DNA from: Gelidibacter salicanalis
GTDB taxonomy: Bacteria > Bacteroidota > Bacteroidia > Flavobacteriales > Flavobacteriaceae
DNA length: 64,000 nt
Direction: 5' to 3'
Assembly: GCF_007997285.1 (NCBI RefSeq)
Contig: NZ_VORX01000005.1
Coordinates: forward strand, 210,106 to 274,105
Below the pieces are notes generated by a model. That model was not told the DNA's origin. It worked only from the letters and a program-made list of their open reading frames with translations, and did not search any database. The translations under genes were made by a program, and so were the position numbers. Shown piece by piece: positions 45,001 to 52,842 of the stretch (the first letter of the stretch is position 1; each line of letters starts with the position of its first letter).

Positions 45001-46579
45001 AGGATTTGCCCTTAGAATCAATGCTGGAGGTGCAGAAACAACTTATAATGGTAACACATTTGAAGCGGATCAATATTTTAATTTAGGAAGAACACTGGAC
45101 AGATCTCAAACAGGCTTAACGCAACCATTTCGCAGTTTGCGTTATGGCTCATCTGGTATAATGGGGTACAATATACCGCTTCCCAATGGCCAATATACGG
45201 TGCAATTGCATTTTGCAGAAACATGGTTTGGTGCCACAGGTGGTGGTTCAGGAGGTATTGGTAGTCGTGTGTTTAATGTTCTGTTGGAGAATGAGCTCAG
45301 AGAAAGCCATCTTGATGTATTTGCCCAAGCCCCGGGAGCGGAGAAGCTTTTAACCAGGACTTATGTTGTGAATGTAACGGATCGTATATTAAATATTGAT
45401 TTTACGTCACTGGAATCTGGTGGCGTGCGTCATCCAATTATCAACGCCATCGAGGTGCTCGGTACAGCAAATTCAAATGTTTTGCCTATTGCAGATGCCG
45501 GACCAGACCAATCCGTAAACTTGCCAATTAATAGCGTGTCCTTTAATGGCTCAGGCACAGATGCTGATGGAGGGTTCATAACCGCATATAATTGGAGTCA
45601 GATTGTGGGCCCAAATACAGCAATTTTAAATGGAGATAGTACCTCGACCCTAATGGTCAGTGATTTAATCTCAGGTAATTACACGTTTAGGCTAACTGTT
45701 ACCGACGATGATAATGATACAGCATATGACGATGTCGTGTTAACTGTATTTGCTGAGGTGACGGGCGATTACACCTTAAGAATTAATTCAGGCGGTCCGA
45801 AAACCACCTATAACGGTAACGTTTTTGAAGCTGATCAATATTTTGATGCCGGCAGAATTTTAGACCGATCTCAAACAGGTCTGTCTCAACCTCACCGCAC
45901 AATTCGCTACGGTTCATCTGGTGTCATGGGGTATAACATACCAGTTCCTAATGGCCAGTATGCTGTACAGCTGCATTTTGCAGAAGTTTGGTTTGGAGCA
46001 TCCGGTGGTGGTTCCGGCGGAGTAGGAAGTCGTGTGTTTGATGTAAGCATGGAGGGGCTATTAGTAGAAGATAATTTAGATGTTTTTTCTCAGGCAGGAG
46101 GTGCTCAAACTATTTTGATTAAATCCTATTTGGTGAATGTCAATGACGCAGAATTAAATATTGACTTCTCGTCTCTTGGATTTGGAGGGGAGCGGCATCC
46201 AATAATAAATGCGATTGAAATAATTGGAGTATCCGCCAATAAAGTTGGCAAATCCGAAGATAATTTCAATGAAGCTGTAGCTCTAAGCAACGATTCACCT
46301 ATAGTTTCACCTAAATTCGATCAAAGGATCAGGGTGGTTCCAAATCCGGCAAAATATGATGTGCAAATCCTATTAGCGGATAGATCATTAAAAATCATAC
46401 AATGTCATATCTACGACGTTGAAGGTAGGTTGGTAATGGGGTTAAATCCTAGTGAATCTGAGCGCTCAACTGGAAATTATATCTTTAGTGTTACTAACTT
46501 GGAAAATGCAGTATATGTAATGGATATTAAAACGAATGATGGCTTCAATTCCAGACATAAAATAATAGTCAATAGATAG
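39086..46579 (+). CDS. Giant T9SS-exported PQQ-type sugar dehydrogenase/malectin/FG-GAP protein B
   Basis: A 2497-residue paralogue of the preceding protein. Signal peptide: helix ending SQGVAQ (about 30-47). In order: glucose/sorbosone dehydrogenase propeller (50-470; catalytic-type His171 in FHAGGDM, GARNPYRI); PKD (472-565); GHLNHFHD domain and CBM6-like (566-800); Ig-like (805-900); malectin (904-1053); Ig-like (1054-1150); FG-GAP/VCBS propeller with DxDGDGD loops (1151-1525); PKD (1530-1620); malectin (1623-1782); two PKD (1784-1970); malectin (1971-2130); PKD (2131-2226); malectin (2227-2385); T9SS sorting domain (about 2410-2497, RVVPNPAKYDV...). The tail differs from protein A: three similar malectins carry a GATGGGSGG-type loop and replace the Ig repeats and the final PKD. 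It probably binds di- or oligosaccharides at the surface; enzymatic activity is inferred only. Confidence 0.88.
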   Translation: MKIKIKFRHKLLCAPKFNVFQCFRCKIPNWIYSLLFFTLFLSQGVAQLPTEFQKVELLTGLANATTMKFAPDGRIFIVDRYGELLIYKPNTQTTVSAGVLPVFHGFEDGFLGLAFDPYFTSNQKVYIYYSVLPNSANTNRISQFSMDGDVLDLSSEIPMLEWSVQRTNSFHAGGDMTFDSQGNLYIAVGDNSNHGLYGAIDEKNSNNSVEKSSSHTNDYRGKILRIKPNADTGGYSIPPGNLFPEGTPLTLPEIYVMGARNPYRIFVDQTNEDWLFWCDVGPDANSPGVLGPEGLDEINLTKAAGNYGWPYFSGVDNDPYQVPYKLPSPFYNNPGAPENTSVFNKSPNNVGATILPPSKKAWLELFHKSYFAGPRYYYDASSTNQQRLPVEFDGIFFYYDFNTSKIWAIKMDASGNIVSNEQMAPSVFPSSKKGFIDMKIGPDGHMYILEYGTGCCPQNAGTGKLVRVDYIGISTNAPPNVVLNADVTSGSVPLTVSFNSHGTSDPNGDTSFTYGWDFQSDGIIDSITAETNYTFTIPGTYNVKLSVSDGNGGVGVQNITIHAGNNPATFNFNSPPDGGFVGWGDDITLDLVVNDQEDGNTTLGINCADVFIVPSLGHLNHFHDGATVDGCRKIITLQYEGHDIDGGADIFYVLGTNYTDQGGLKSFDQIQLHPKRKEAEYYDTQSGVVTVPNTDALLGGEGSIRVANNSYISFEGRNLLNIHSVRYRVASELQGGSIEMRIGSPNGSILSTTTVPSTGSLNNWINLESNFVNPSGKNDLYFVFKNASANQNIFDVNFVEFMGTGVSTDRSPPLINHVEALSETVISVEFSEYMDLVSAETLSNYSVDNGASILGATLLLDERTVLLSISPMNSNNSYTLTVKNSQNRAGLAVATTNFSLSIINVIRINAGGPQITYNGGTFNSDQFVTGGKLYNATIAIDGTSNDELYQTERYGVFTYDIPVDAPGEYDFKLHFAELYFGVGRAGSSGSRVFNVTIEGVPVLTNFDILAETNPAAALIKEFEKISVTDGFATIHFSKVIENPKISGIEIFSSTSSHPVSDVQITSPSNGSIVNQPFEVSFTVDNWTIEEGGTHLHYAVDGEVVGPHYNYQPITIENLGVGNHTIRLDLYDLGHTPIGVYDEVNFTVTGQEVCNSTPFPESWMVHQLEANPYTAVYTIPDFDLDGDGLKDIVTGGWWYKNPGSASGNWIKKSIGGNFGNVVHVYDFDGDGHLDLLGTQIGAAGKEYQSERLLWAKNDGNANFTIYNNIPTFTSGYYEPFLAGIAGGDFGETKYQMAINWNGSESVKSPVQMLTPSANPTTGTWTLTDISTDSSGEDIKAGDIDGDGDLDLFQGINWLRNDGNGQWTTFSTGLNYVTTSDRVQLEDFNGNGRLDGVVGQLGLGSNANRYEFAWLESPADPTQPWIKHVLSSSIAGSLSVSAVDIDFDGDMDIVVGEWRGARRLISFENDLCNSGAWITHILDSGDLNLEHHDGALVTDIDDDGDLDIISNGWLNHKVPRIYENIMITLEKQDPLANAGQDQTLILPANTTVLNGTGSDPDGGVVTFLWSQASGPNGATLTGSDTSQLVIGNLIEGDYIFKLLITDDENQTAFDELKVSVLPPATEGFTLRINTGGSETTYGGVTFGADQYFDTGKVLDRSETGLPQPYRSIRYGSTGLMWYDIPVPNGQYTIKLHFAEIWFGATGGGSGGVGSRVFEVRIENQMVESHLDVFAEAGGAQIMMLKSYLVNVVDGMLNLDFSSLGTGGSRHPIINAIEILGTSNTNGAPIANAGPDQMISLPTNNALFNGVGTDPDGGVIIAYKWTQLSGPNTANLNGQDTSDLNATGLIAGNYVFRLEVTDDQNEKGIDDVNIMVNAASGAVPIVSAGIDQTITLPNSSSVLIGTGSDPDGGTIDYLWTKETGPSVTLNGITTSTLTISNLVEGIYVFRLTVTDQEDKSSYDEVEVVVLPMATGGFALRINAGGAETTYNGNTFEADQYFNLGRTLDRSQTGLTQPFRSLRYGSSGIMGYNIPLPNGQYTVQLHFAETWFGATGGGSGGIGSRVFNVLLENELRESHLDVFAQAPGAEKLLTRTYVVNVTDRILNIDFTSLESGGVRHPIINAIEVLGTANSNVLPIADAGPDQSVNLPINSVSFNGSGTDADGGFITAYNWSQIVGPNTAILNGDSTSTLMVSDLISGNYTFRLTVTDDDNDTAYDDVVLTVFAEVTGDYTLRINSGGPKTTYNGNVFEADQYFDAGRILDRSQTGLSQPHRTIRYGSSGVMGYNIPVPNGQYAVQLHFAEVWFGASGGGSGGVGSRVFDVSMEGLLVEDNLDVFSQAGGAQTILIKSYLVNVNDAELNIDFSSLGFGGERHPIINAIEIIGVSANKVGKSEDNFNEAVALSNDSPIVSPKFDQRIRVVPNPAKYDVQILLADRSLKIIQCHIYDVEGRLVMGLNPSESERSTGNYIFSVTNLENAVYVMDIKTNDGFNSRHKIIVNR

Positions 46580-46634
46580 AAATTTAGAGTTTAGTCTTCC
46601 AATTTAAATCTAATCATGTAGAATATGTTGCTAA

Positions 46635-46668
46635 AAAAAGCCCCAAATCATCAAATTTGGGGCTTTTT
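46635..46668. terminator. Bidirectional terminator between giant gene B and rho
   Basis: Stem GCCCCAAAT/ATTTGGGGC extended by A5/T5 on the outside, 6-nt loop. Symmetric, and placed between convergent genes. Confidence 0.93.
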
Positions 46669-46688
46669 AAATATACTAAAAGTCTTGA

Positions 46689-48419
46689 TTATCCATTCAT
46701 GGACAATAGGAACTCTTCGTTGTTTCTGGTCTTTTTGAATCGGTCGTTGATGAATTCCATAGCTTCAACAGGATTCATATCGGCAAGATACTTACGCATC
46801 ACCCACATTCTTTGTATCGTATTTTCATCCAACAATAAATCATCTCTACGGGTACTTGATGAGGTCAAATCGATTGCAGGGAAGATACGACGGTTAGAAA
46901 TTTTTCTATCCAATTGTAATTCCATATTCCCAGTTCCTTTAAATTCTTCAAAGATTACCTCGTCCATTTTAGATCCAGTTTCAGTTAAAGCAGTAGCGAT
47001 AATTGTTAAGGAACCTCCATTTTCAATATTACGGGCCGCACCAAAGAAACGTTTTGGTTTGTGCAAGGCATTAGCATCAACACCACCACTTAAGATCTTT
47101 CCAGAGGCAGGTTGTACGGTATTATAAGCTCTAGCCAATCGGGTAATAGAATCTAATAAAATAACGACGTCATGACCACATTCTACCAGACGCTTAGCTT
47201 TTTCTAAAACAATATTAGCAATCTTAACGTGTTCATGTGCTTCTTTATCAAAGGTTGAGGCAATAACTTCACCACGCACATTACGTTGCATGTCCGTAAC
47301 CTCTTCAGGACGTTCATCAATTAATAAAATCATTTGATAAACTTCAGGATGGTTGGCTGCAATGGCATTTGCAACATCCTTTAGTAACATGGTCTTACCA
47401 GTTTTTGGTTGTGACACAATCATTCCACGTTGACCTTTTCCAATAGGTGAGAACAAATCCATGATTCTAGTAGAAATTGTACTTTGTCTTTCGGCTAGAT
47501 TGAATTTTTCTTGAGGAAATAAAGGTGTTAAATGTTCAAAAGACACACGGTCTCTGACCACTTCGGGCTTTTGTCCATTAATTTTACTCACTTTTATAAG
47601 TGGAAAATATTTTTCACCTTCTTTAGGAGGTCTTACATGACCTAATACAGTATCTCCAGTTTTTAAACCGAATAATCTGATTTGTGATTGTGATACATAA
47701 ATATCGTCGGGAGAAGAAAGGTAATTGTAATCTGATGAGCGTAAAAATCCGTAGCCATCTTGCATAATGTCTAGAACACCTTCACTTTCGATGATAGCAT
47801 CGAATTCAAAGTCGGGTTCTCGGTAACGGTTCCGAGTATCTTTATTGCCATTATTTACTTTTGAAGACGCATGATTGCTATTGTCACGATTATTGTTGTC
47901 TCTAGGGCTTGATTTATTTCCGTTAGTATCACTGGAACGCTCTTGTCTATTATCTTTTCTTTGAGGTTTATTAGGAGTGTCCTTTTCTTTCGGAGGATGC
48001 TGCTTTTTCTCTCTGTGCTCCACTTTTTTAGCTGCTGGAGGATCTTTCCTTACTGGTTTAGAAGGCTCCGGCGTTGCTGTTGGCTCAGGTTCAGCGGCTT
48101 TTGGCGCTTCCTTTTTTTCTTCAACTTTAATATCAGGCAATTCCATTTGTTGTTGGGATTGTTCTGAAGCTGGTTTTTTCTCCACACGCTCTCTTTTTTT
48201 CTTTGGAGGTGTTTTTGATGTTTTTGGCGTTTCAGCAGTAACCTCAGGAGAAGTGACAATATCAGCTTTCACTACATCTGGATTGGCTGCTTGAACATCA
48301 AGGATTTGATATACTAAGTCTAATTTTTTGAGCGTACGGTATTTGGGTACATTTAATTTTTGAGCTATTTCCTGTAAGTCAGAAAGCTTCTTTTCTTTTA
48401 ATTGCGAAATTTCAAACAT
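46689..48419 (-). CDS. rho: Rho transcription termination factor with long disordered insert
   Basis: A 576-residue hexameric RNA-dependent helicase that ends transcripts. Residues 1-50 form the Rho N-terminal helical domain ([18 protein letters not shown]). About residues 52-200 are a low-complexity, highly charged insert (Lys, Glu, Pro, then Asn/Asp/Ser/Arg) absent from E. coli Rho. The cold-shock RNA-binding domain follows ([16 protein letters not shown]). The RecA core has the P-loop QPKTGKT at about 337-343, LIDERPEEV, and the Q/R-loop region [20 protein letters not shown]. Identity is certain; inserts of this type are known in Bacteroidota Rho. Confidence 0.97.
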   Translation of the reverse strand: MFEISQLKEKKLSDLQEIAQKLNVPKYRTLKKLDLVYQILDVQAANPDVVKADIVTSPEVTAETPKTSKTPPKKKRERVEKKPASEQSQQQMELPDIKVEEKKEAPKAAEPEPTATPEPSKPVRKDPPAAKKVEHREKKQHPPKEKDTPNKPQRKDNRQERSSDTNGNKSSPRDNNNRDNSNHASSKVNNGNKDTRNRYREPDFEFDAIIESEGVLDIMQDGYGFLRSSDYNYLSSPDDIYVSQSQIRLFGLKTGDTVLGHVRPPKEGEKYFPLIKVSKINGQKPEVVRDRVSFEHLTPLFPQEKFNLAERQSTISTRIMDLFSPIGKGQRGMIVSQPKTGKTMLLKDVANAIAANHPEVYQMILLIDERPEEVTDMQRNVRGEVIASTFDKEAHEHVKIANIVLEKAKRLVECGHDVVILLDSITRLARAYNTVQPASGKILSGGVDANALHKPKRFFGAARNIENGGSLTIIATALTETGSKMDEVIFEEFKGTGNMELQLDRKISNRRIFPAIDLTSSSTRRDDLLLDENTIQRMWVMRKYLADMNPVEAMEFINDRFKKTRNNEEFLLSMNG

Positions 48420-48609
48420 GTATGTTTATGGATATTATTATAAAATTGAAATTGGATTAGTTCCGAACCTTAGATTAGAATTAAGAAGAGGAAAAATCGA
48501 ATGTAATTTTTTGAAGATTTAACATCCTATCACTCTGTGAGTAACGTAATGTTAATGCAATAATACAATTTTATTTTAAAAATTACAGTATGATTTAAAA
48601 AGAAACTGT

Positions 48610-48617
48610 TAATTTTG
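48610..48617 (+). promoter_or_regulatory. -7 element for DUF4293 gene
   Basis: TAATTTTG fits TAnnTTTG, 24 bp upstream of the ATG, leaving a leader of about 18 nt. No clear -33 TTG. Confidence 0.5.
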
Positions 48618-48641
48618 AGCTTTAAATTTTTAGAATAACTC

Positions 48642-49052
48642 ATGATACAGCGCATCCAAACCGTATACTTACTCATAGCAGCCATCTTTTCGTGTGGCTT
48701 GATATTTGTATTTCATTTATGGGCCAATACTGAAGATGTCTTGGTCTATGCTAAAGATGAAATATTGTATTTGGCTATGTTTTTCGGATCGGCTGCCTTA
48801 TCTTTGATTTCTATATTCAATTATCAAAATAGAAAGTTCCAATTTGTTTTGGGACGTCTCAATATCATATTAAACTTTATTTTATTAGGGTTATTTGTGT
48901 ATCAATTGCTAATGGCGCCTGGAGAAAGTCAAATTTCAGAGAAAGGCGTTGGGATTTTTATTCCTATTTTAACTATCGTGTTTTTGGTGTTAGCCAATAA
49001 GGCCATAAAAAAGGATGAAGATCTTGTAAAATCTGTCGATAGATTGCGATAA
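48642..49052 (+). CDS. DUF4293 membrane protein
   Basis: A 136-residue protein with four membrane helices. It begins MIQRIQTVYLLIAA and ends DEDLVKSVDRLR, the two most conserved parts of the DUF4293 family, which is restricted to Bacteroidota. The function is unknown. It is divergent from rho, an arrangement I recall as common in the phylum. A clean terminator follows. Confidence 0.93.
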   Translation: MIQRIQTVYLLIAAIFSCGLIFVFHLWANTEDVLVYAKDEILYLAMFFGSAALSLISIFNYQNRKFQFVLGRLNIILNFILLGLFVYQLLMAPGESQISEKGVGIFIPILTIVFLVLANKAIKKDEDLVKSVDRLR

Positions 49053-49080
49053 ACCTTATATCTTAATTTTGTTAGTGCGT

Positions 49081-49110
49081 AAACCCGAGGTGAAGATCTC
49101 GGGTTTTTTT
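49081..49110 (+). terminator. DUF4293 gene terminator
   Basis: Perfect 9-bp stem (AAACCCGAG/CTCGGGTTT), 8-nt loop, T7. Confidence 0.92.
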
Positions 49111-49119
49111 AGTGAAACC

Positions 49120-49550
49120 CATAACCCAAAAGCCGAAGGCGCATTGGGTTATGTTGGTTGAACTAATCCCGCTGAAAAGCGGGATCTCTAAAGTAGTTTT
49201 TAAATATCAAAAGCCGAAGGCGCATTGGGTTATGTTGGTTGAACTATCCCGCTGCAAAGCGGGATCTCTTCATTAGTAACATGATTTCCAAAGCCGAAGG
49301 CGCATTGGGTTATGTTGGTTGAACTAATCCCGCTGAAAAGCGGGATCTCTAAAGTAGTTTTTAAATATCAAAAGCCGAAGGCGCATTGGGTTATGCCGGT
49401 TGAACCTGTCTGCCGACAGGCAGGCTAATCCCGCTGCATAGCGGGATCTCAATAGGGTTTACATGATTCCAAATACCAAAGGCACATTGAGATATTCTAT
49501 TTGAACCTTTCTGCCGATAGGCAGGCAAAACCACTGCAAAGCGGGATCTT
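49120..49550. repeat. Palindromic 80-bp tandem repeat array, five units
   Basis: Units begin with GCCGAAGGCGCATTGGG at 49132, 49213, 49293 and 49374, and a decayed unit begins at about 49475; the spacings are 81, 80, 81 and 101 bp. Each intact unit holds a GCC-GAA-GGC mini-hairpin and a strong hairpin ATCCCGCT-gaaa-AGCGGGAT. Before the first unit, CATAACCCAA (49120-49129) pairs perfectly with TTGGGTTATG (49144-49153). Units 4 and 5 carry an extra palindrome (CTGTCTGCCGACAGGCAG-like). The 81-bp units 1 and 3 are nearly identical, and so are their spacers, suggesting duplication of a two-unit block. No coding potential. Confidence 0.93.
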
Positions 49551-49618
49551 ATTAAAGCTTAACGATTACTAAAATAGCAATTAATTCATAAGGTCAAAAA
49601 AGGGTTATAAAACACATC

Positions 49619-50110
49619 CTACTTTTTAAACTCAATCACTTCCAAATTATCAATCTTACTTCCGTCGATAGTAAATCGTAACATCGTCCTCACATTATGA
49701 AAACCGTGTTTACCCACCGCTCCCGGATTCATGTGCAATAAATTCAATTTTTTATCTGGCATGACTTTAAGAATATGGGAGTGACCGCAAATGAAAAGTT
49801 TTGGTGGGTCTTGATATAGTAATTCCCGTACCCGTTGATTATACTTCTCAGGATAGCCTCCAATATGGGTGATAAGGACATCTACGCCTTCGCACATAAA
49901 TCTATTGTTTTCCGGAAATTCCATGCGTGCCTCGGTACTGTCGATATTGCCATAAACGGCTCTTAGCGGTTTAAGTTTTTTTAAGGTATCTGTCACTTCT
50001 AAATTTCCGATATCTCCAGCGTGCCATACTTCGTCTGCTTGCTTTACATGCTTTAATATAGCGTCATCGATGTAGCTGTGGGTATCTGAAAGGAGCAATA
50101 TTTTTTTCAA
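49619..50110 (-). CDS. YfcE/MJ0936-type metallophosphoesterase
   Basis: A 163-residue calcineurin-like phosphoesterase with all metal-site motifs: SDTH (residues 8-11), GDIG, GNID, ITHIGGYP and GHSH, then NPGAVGKHG. Family members hydrolyse phosphodiesters in vitro; the natural substrate is not known. Cytosolic, with no signal peptide. It stands between the palindromic repeat array and truA (divergent), so it has no obvious operon partner. Confidence 0.93.
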   Translation of the reverse strand: MKKILLLSDTHSYIDDAILKHVKQADEVWHAGDIGNLEVTDTLKKLKPLRAVYGNIDSTEARMEFPENNRFMCEGVDVLITHIGGYPEKYNQRVRELLYQDPPKLFICGHSHILKVMPDKKLNLLHMNPGAVGKHGFHNVRTMLRFTIDGSKIDNLEVIEFKK

Positions 50111-50266
50111 GGTGTAGTGTTTTTGATTTATTTAAAGTGAATCCCATCAGGTTTATAAGCCCTGTGGACTTTTAAAACGGAAATCTAGTTATCTTTGCAA
50201 ATCACAAAAATAGCGATAAAGTCATTAATGAAAATTTGATTTCTGATCAGAACAGGAGGGTGTTTT

Positions 50267-50274
50267 TATTTTTG
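50267..50274 (+). promoter_or_regulatory. Candidate truA -7 element
   Basis: TATTTTTG (TAnnTTTG) 32 bp ahead of the truA start. A second exact match, TATCTTTG, is at 50190-50197, so truA may have two promoters. Neither has an ideal TTG spacing. Confidence 0.45.
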
Positions 50275-50306
50275 CTTTTTAATTCTTAAAATCTACTACA
50301 GTCACA

Positions 50307-51056
50307 TTGAGATATTTTATTGAATTGTCATATAACGGAAAAGCCTATCACGGGTGGCAAAACCAACCCAATGCTATTTCTGTGCAACAGGTTTTAGAGC
50401 ATGCCTTAACCACTTTACTACGAACCCCTATAAAGATTATGGGCGCAGGACGTACGGATGCGGGCGTTCATGCCTCGCAAATGTATGCTCATTTTGATAT
50501 TGATGAGCCATTTGATCGTGACACTTTAATTTTTAAAATCAATTGGTTTTTACCCCATGATATCGCCATACACCGTATTTTTAGGGTTAGGGATAAAGCC
50601 CATGCCAGATTTCATGCGCTGAGTAGAACCTACAATTACCGGATATCGAACACTAAAAATGTATTTACCCATGATTTCGCCTATAAAATTCATTTGCCAT
50701 TAGACATTGAAAAAATGAATAACGCTTGCGCTATTTTATTGCAGTATAAAGATTTTCAATGCTTTTCTAAAAGTAATACTGACGTAAAAACATATTTTTG
50801 TGATATAAAAAGTGTTTATTGGGAAGTTAAGGATACGGAATTAACCTTTACCATTACTGCCGATCGGTTTTTACGCAATATGGTTCGAGCTATTGTAGGT
50901 ACCATGGTCAATATTGGATTGGGCAAACTTGAAGTACAGCAATTACACGCGATTATTGAATCAAAAAGCAGGGGCGAAGCTGGGTTTTCAGTGCCCGCAC
51001 AAGGTTTGTATTTGACGGATATTCAGTATCCTGACACCATTTATAACGCAGAATAA
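50307..51056 (+). CDS. truA: TruA, tRNA pseudouridine(38-40) synthase
   Basis: Converts uridines 38-40 of tRNA anticodon arms to pseudouridine. The 249-residue protein has the catalytic motif GRTDAGVHA with Asp51, and NYRISN, FLRNMVR and GEAGFSVPAQGLYL further on. The start is TTG at 50307: it places RYFIELSYNGKAYHGWQ at the N-terminus, as in the family, and no ATG is near. It is followed after 2 bp by an ABC transporter gene. Confidence 0.95.
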   Translation: MRYFIELSYNGKAYHGWQNQPNAISVQQVLEHALTTLLRTPIKIMGAGRTDAGVHASQMYAHFDIDEPFDRDTLIFKINWFLPHDIAIHRIFRVRDKAHARFHALSRTYNYRISNTKNVFTHDFAYKIHLPLDIEKMNNACAILLQYKDFQCFSKSNTDVKTYFCDIKSVYWEVKDTELTFTITADRFLRNMVRAIVGTMVNIGLGKLEVQQLHAIIESKSRGEAGFSVPAQGLYLTDIQYPDTIYNAE

Positions 51057-51058
51057 CT

Positions 51059-52828
51059 ATGAGTGCCAAAAAGAAAACTAAAGTTTATGACGTGAATCTT
51101 TTTAAGCGTTTGATGCAATACATCAAACCTTATAAGTTCGTGTTTACGCTTACCTTGTTATTCGTTACAGGATTGGCTGTTTTTGGCGCATTACGCCCGT
51201 ATGTGCTGCAGCAAGCCATTGATAAGCATATTGAACTTCAACAGTATGATGGGTTTTTGTTCTACATCATCATCATGATTGTGCTTTTAGTGCTAGAGGT
51301 GGTGTGTCAATTGTTATTCATTTACAATTCTAGTTGGCTTGGACAATCTGTGGTGCGAGATGTTAGGGTGAAATTGTTTAAGCATATTATGAGTTTCAAA
51401 ATGAAATATTTTGACAACTCTTCTGTAGGCGTTTTGATTACCCGAACCGTTACGGATATGGAACGTATCTCGGACATCTTTGGCGAAGGTCTTTTTATGA
51501 TTTTTAGTGATATTCTCAAAATGTTAGTCGTTGGTGGGGTCATGTTATGGATGAATTGGAAACTTGGGCTCATGGTGTTTACAACGCTGCCAATAGTGCT
51601 TTTCGCGACCAAAATCTTTCAGCGCTATATGAAAATTGCATTTGAAGATGTGCGTAATGAGGTGTCCAATCTGAACTCCTTTGTTCAGGAGCGGGTTACA
51701 GGAATGAAGATTCTGCAATTGTTTACTCGTGAAGAAACTGAATATAGAAAGTTTAAGGAAATTAATGCCCGCCATAAAAAAGGCTGGTTAAAAACCGTAT
51801 GGTATAACTCTGTATTCTTTCCTATTGCCGAATTTTTATCCTCATTAACTTTAGGATTGGTGGTGTGGTATGGGGGCTTAAATATTATTTCTGACGATTT
51901 AGCATCTCAAGGTGATTTGTTTGCATTTATTATGATGATCCCGATGCTCTTCAGGCCCTTGAACCAAATAGCCAACAGATTCAACACCTTACAAATGGGA
52001 ATTGTTGCTGCCAACCGTGTGTTTGCTGTGCTGGATACCACTTCACAAATCGACGATTTAGGCACCATTGAAGCGGCACAATTTGAAGGAAATATCAGAT
52101 TTGATAAGGTTCATTTTTCTTATATTGATGACGAAGAGGTATTAAAAGGCATTTCTTTTGATGTTCAATCAGGACAAACCATAGCTATCGTTGGAGCAAC
52201 TGGGGCTGGAAAGTCGACCATTATCAATTTGCTCAACCGATTTTATGATATACAAAAGGGTACTATTTATGTCGATGAGGTCAATATAAAAGATATGACC
52301 TTACATTCCTTACGCGCACAAATTGCGGTCGTCTTACAAGATGTATTCCTGTTTGCGGATACCATTATGAATAATATCACCCTCAACAATCCAGACATTA
52401 CTGAGGCTCGGGTTAAGCAGGCTGCCAAGGATATTGGTATTGACGAGTTTATTATGAGTCTGCCCCAAGGCTATAATTATAACGTGAAAGAACGGGGCGT
52501 CATGTTGTCTTCTGGCCAGCGCCAATTGATTTCATTTTTAAGAGCCTATGTTACCAATCCTAGTGTTTTAATTTTGGATGAAGCAACGTCATCTGTTGAC
52601 TCGTATTCAGAACATTTGATGCAAGTGGCTACCGAGAAAATCACGAAAGGAAGAACTTCTATTGTGATTGCACACCGATTGGCGACCATTCAGAAAGCGG
52701 ATAGTATAATCGTTATGGATGCGGGACGCATTGTAGAACAAGGCACCCACCAAGAATTACTTAAAAATAAAGATGGGTATTATCGCAATCTTTATGAAGT
52801 GCAGTTTTCTAAAGCGGAGAGTGCGTAG
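51059..52828 (+). CDS. ABC exporter half-transporter (MsbA/MDR-like)
   Basis: A 589-residue permease-ATPase fusion. Residues 20-325 form a six-helix exporter transmembrane domain. The nucleotide-binding domain has Walker A GATGAGKST (about 380-388), the signature as LSSGQRQ, Walker B VLILDEATSSVD and the switch His in IAHRLATI. The signature is degenerate (LSSGQ, like the LSGGQ of MsbA with Ser), which is still compatible with function. Substrates could be drugs, lipids or others. The gene starts 2 bp after truA and is probably co-transcribed with it; it converges with cdaA. Confidence 0.93.
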   Translation: MSAKKKTKVYDVNLFKRLMQYIKPYKFVFTLTLLFVTGLAVFGALRPYVLQQAIDKHIELQQYDGFLFYIIIMIVLLVLEVVCQLLFIYNSSWLGQSVVRDVRVKLFKHIMSFKMKYFDNSSVGVLITRTVTDMERISDIFGEGLFMIFSDILKMLVVGGVMLWMNWKLGLMVFTTLPIVLFATKIFQRYMKIAFEDVRNEVSNLNSFVQERVTGMKILQLFTREETEYRKFKEINARHKKGWLKTVWYNSVFFPIAEFLSSLTLGLVVWYGGLNIISDDLASQGDLFAFIMMIPMLFRPLNQIANRFNTLQMGIVAANRVFAVLDTTSQIDDLGTIEAAQFEGNIRFDKVHFSYIDDEEVLKGISFDVQSGQTIAIVGATGAGKSTIINLLNRFYDIQKGTIYVDEVNIKDMTLHSLRAQIAVVLQDVFLFADTIMNNITLNNPDITEARVKQAAKDIGIDEFIMSLPQGYNYNVKERGVMLSSGQRQLISFLRAYVTNPSVLILDEATSSVDSYSEHLMQVATEKITKGRTSIVIAHRLATIQKADSIIVMDAGRIVEQGTHQELLKNKDGYYRNLYEVQFSKAESA

Positions 52829-52842
52829 TTGAAAATCTGTAC

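Noticed and set aside
49120..49550. Possible CRISPR array
   Set aside because: The repeats are ~80 bp with internal hairpins, spacers are themselves repeated, and no cas genes are present.
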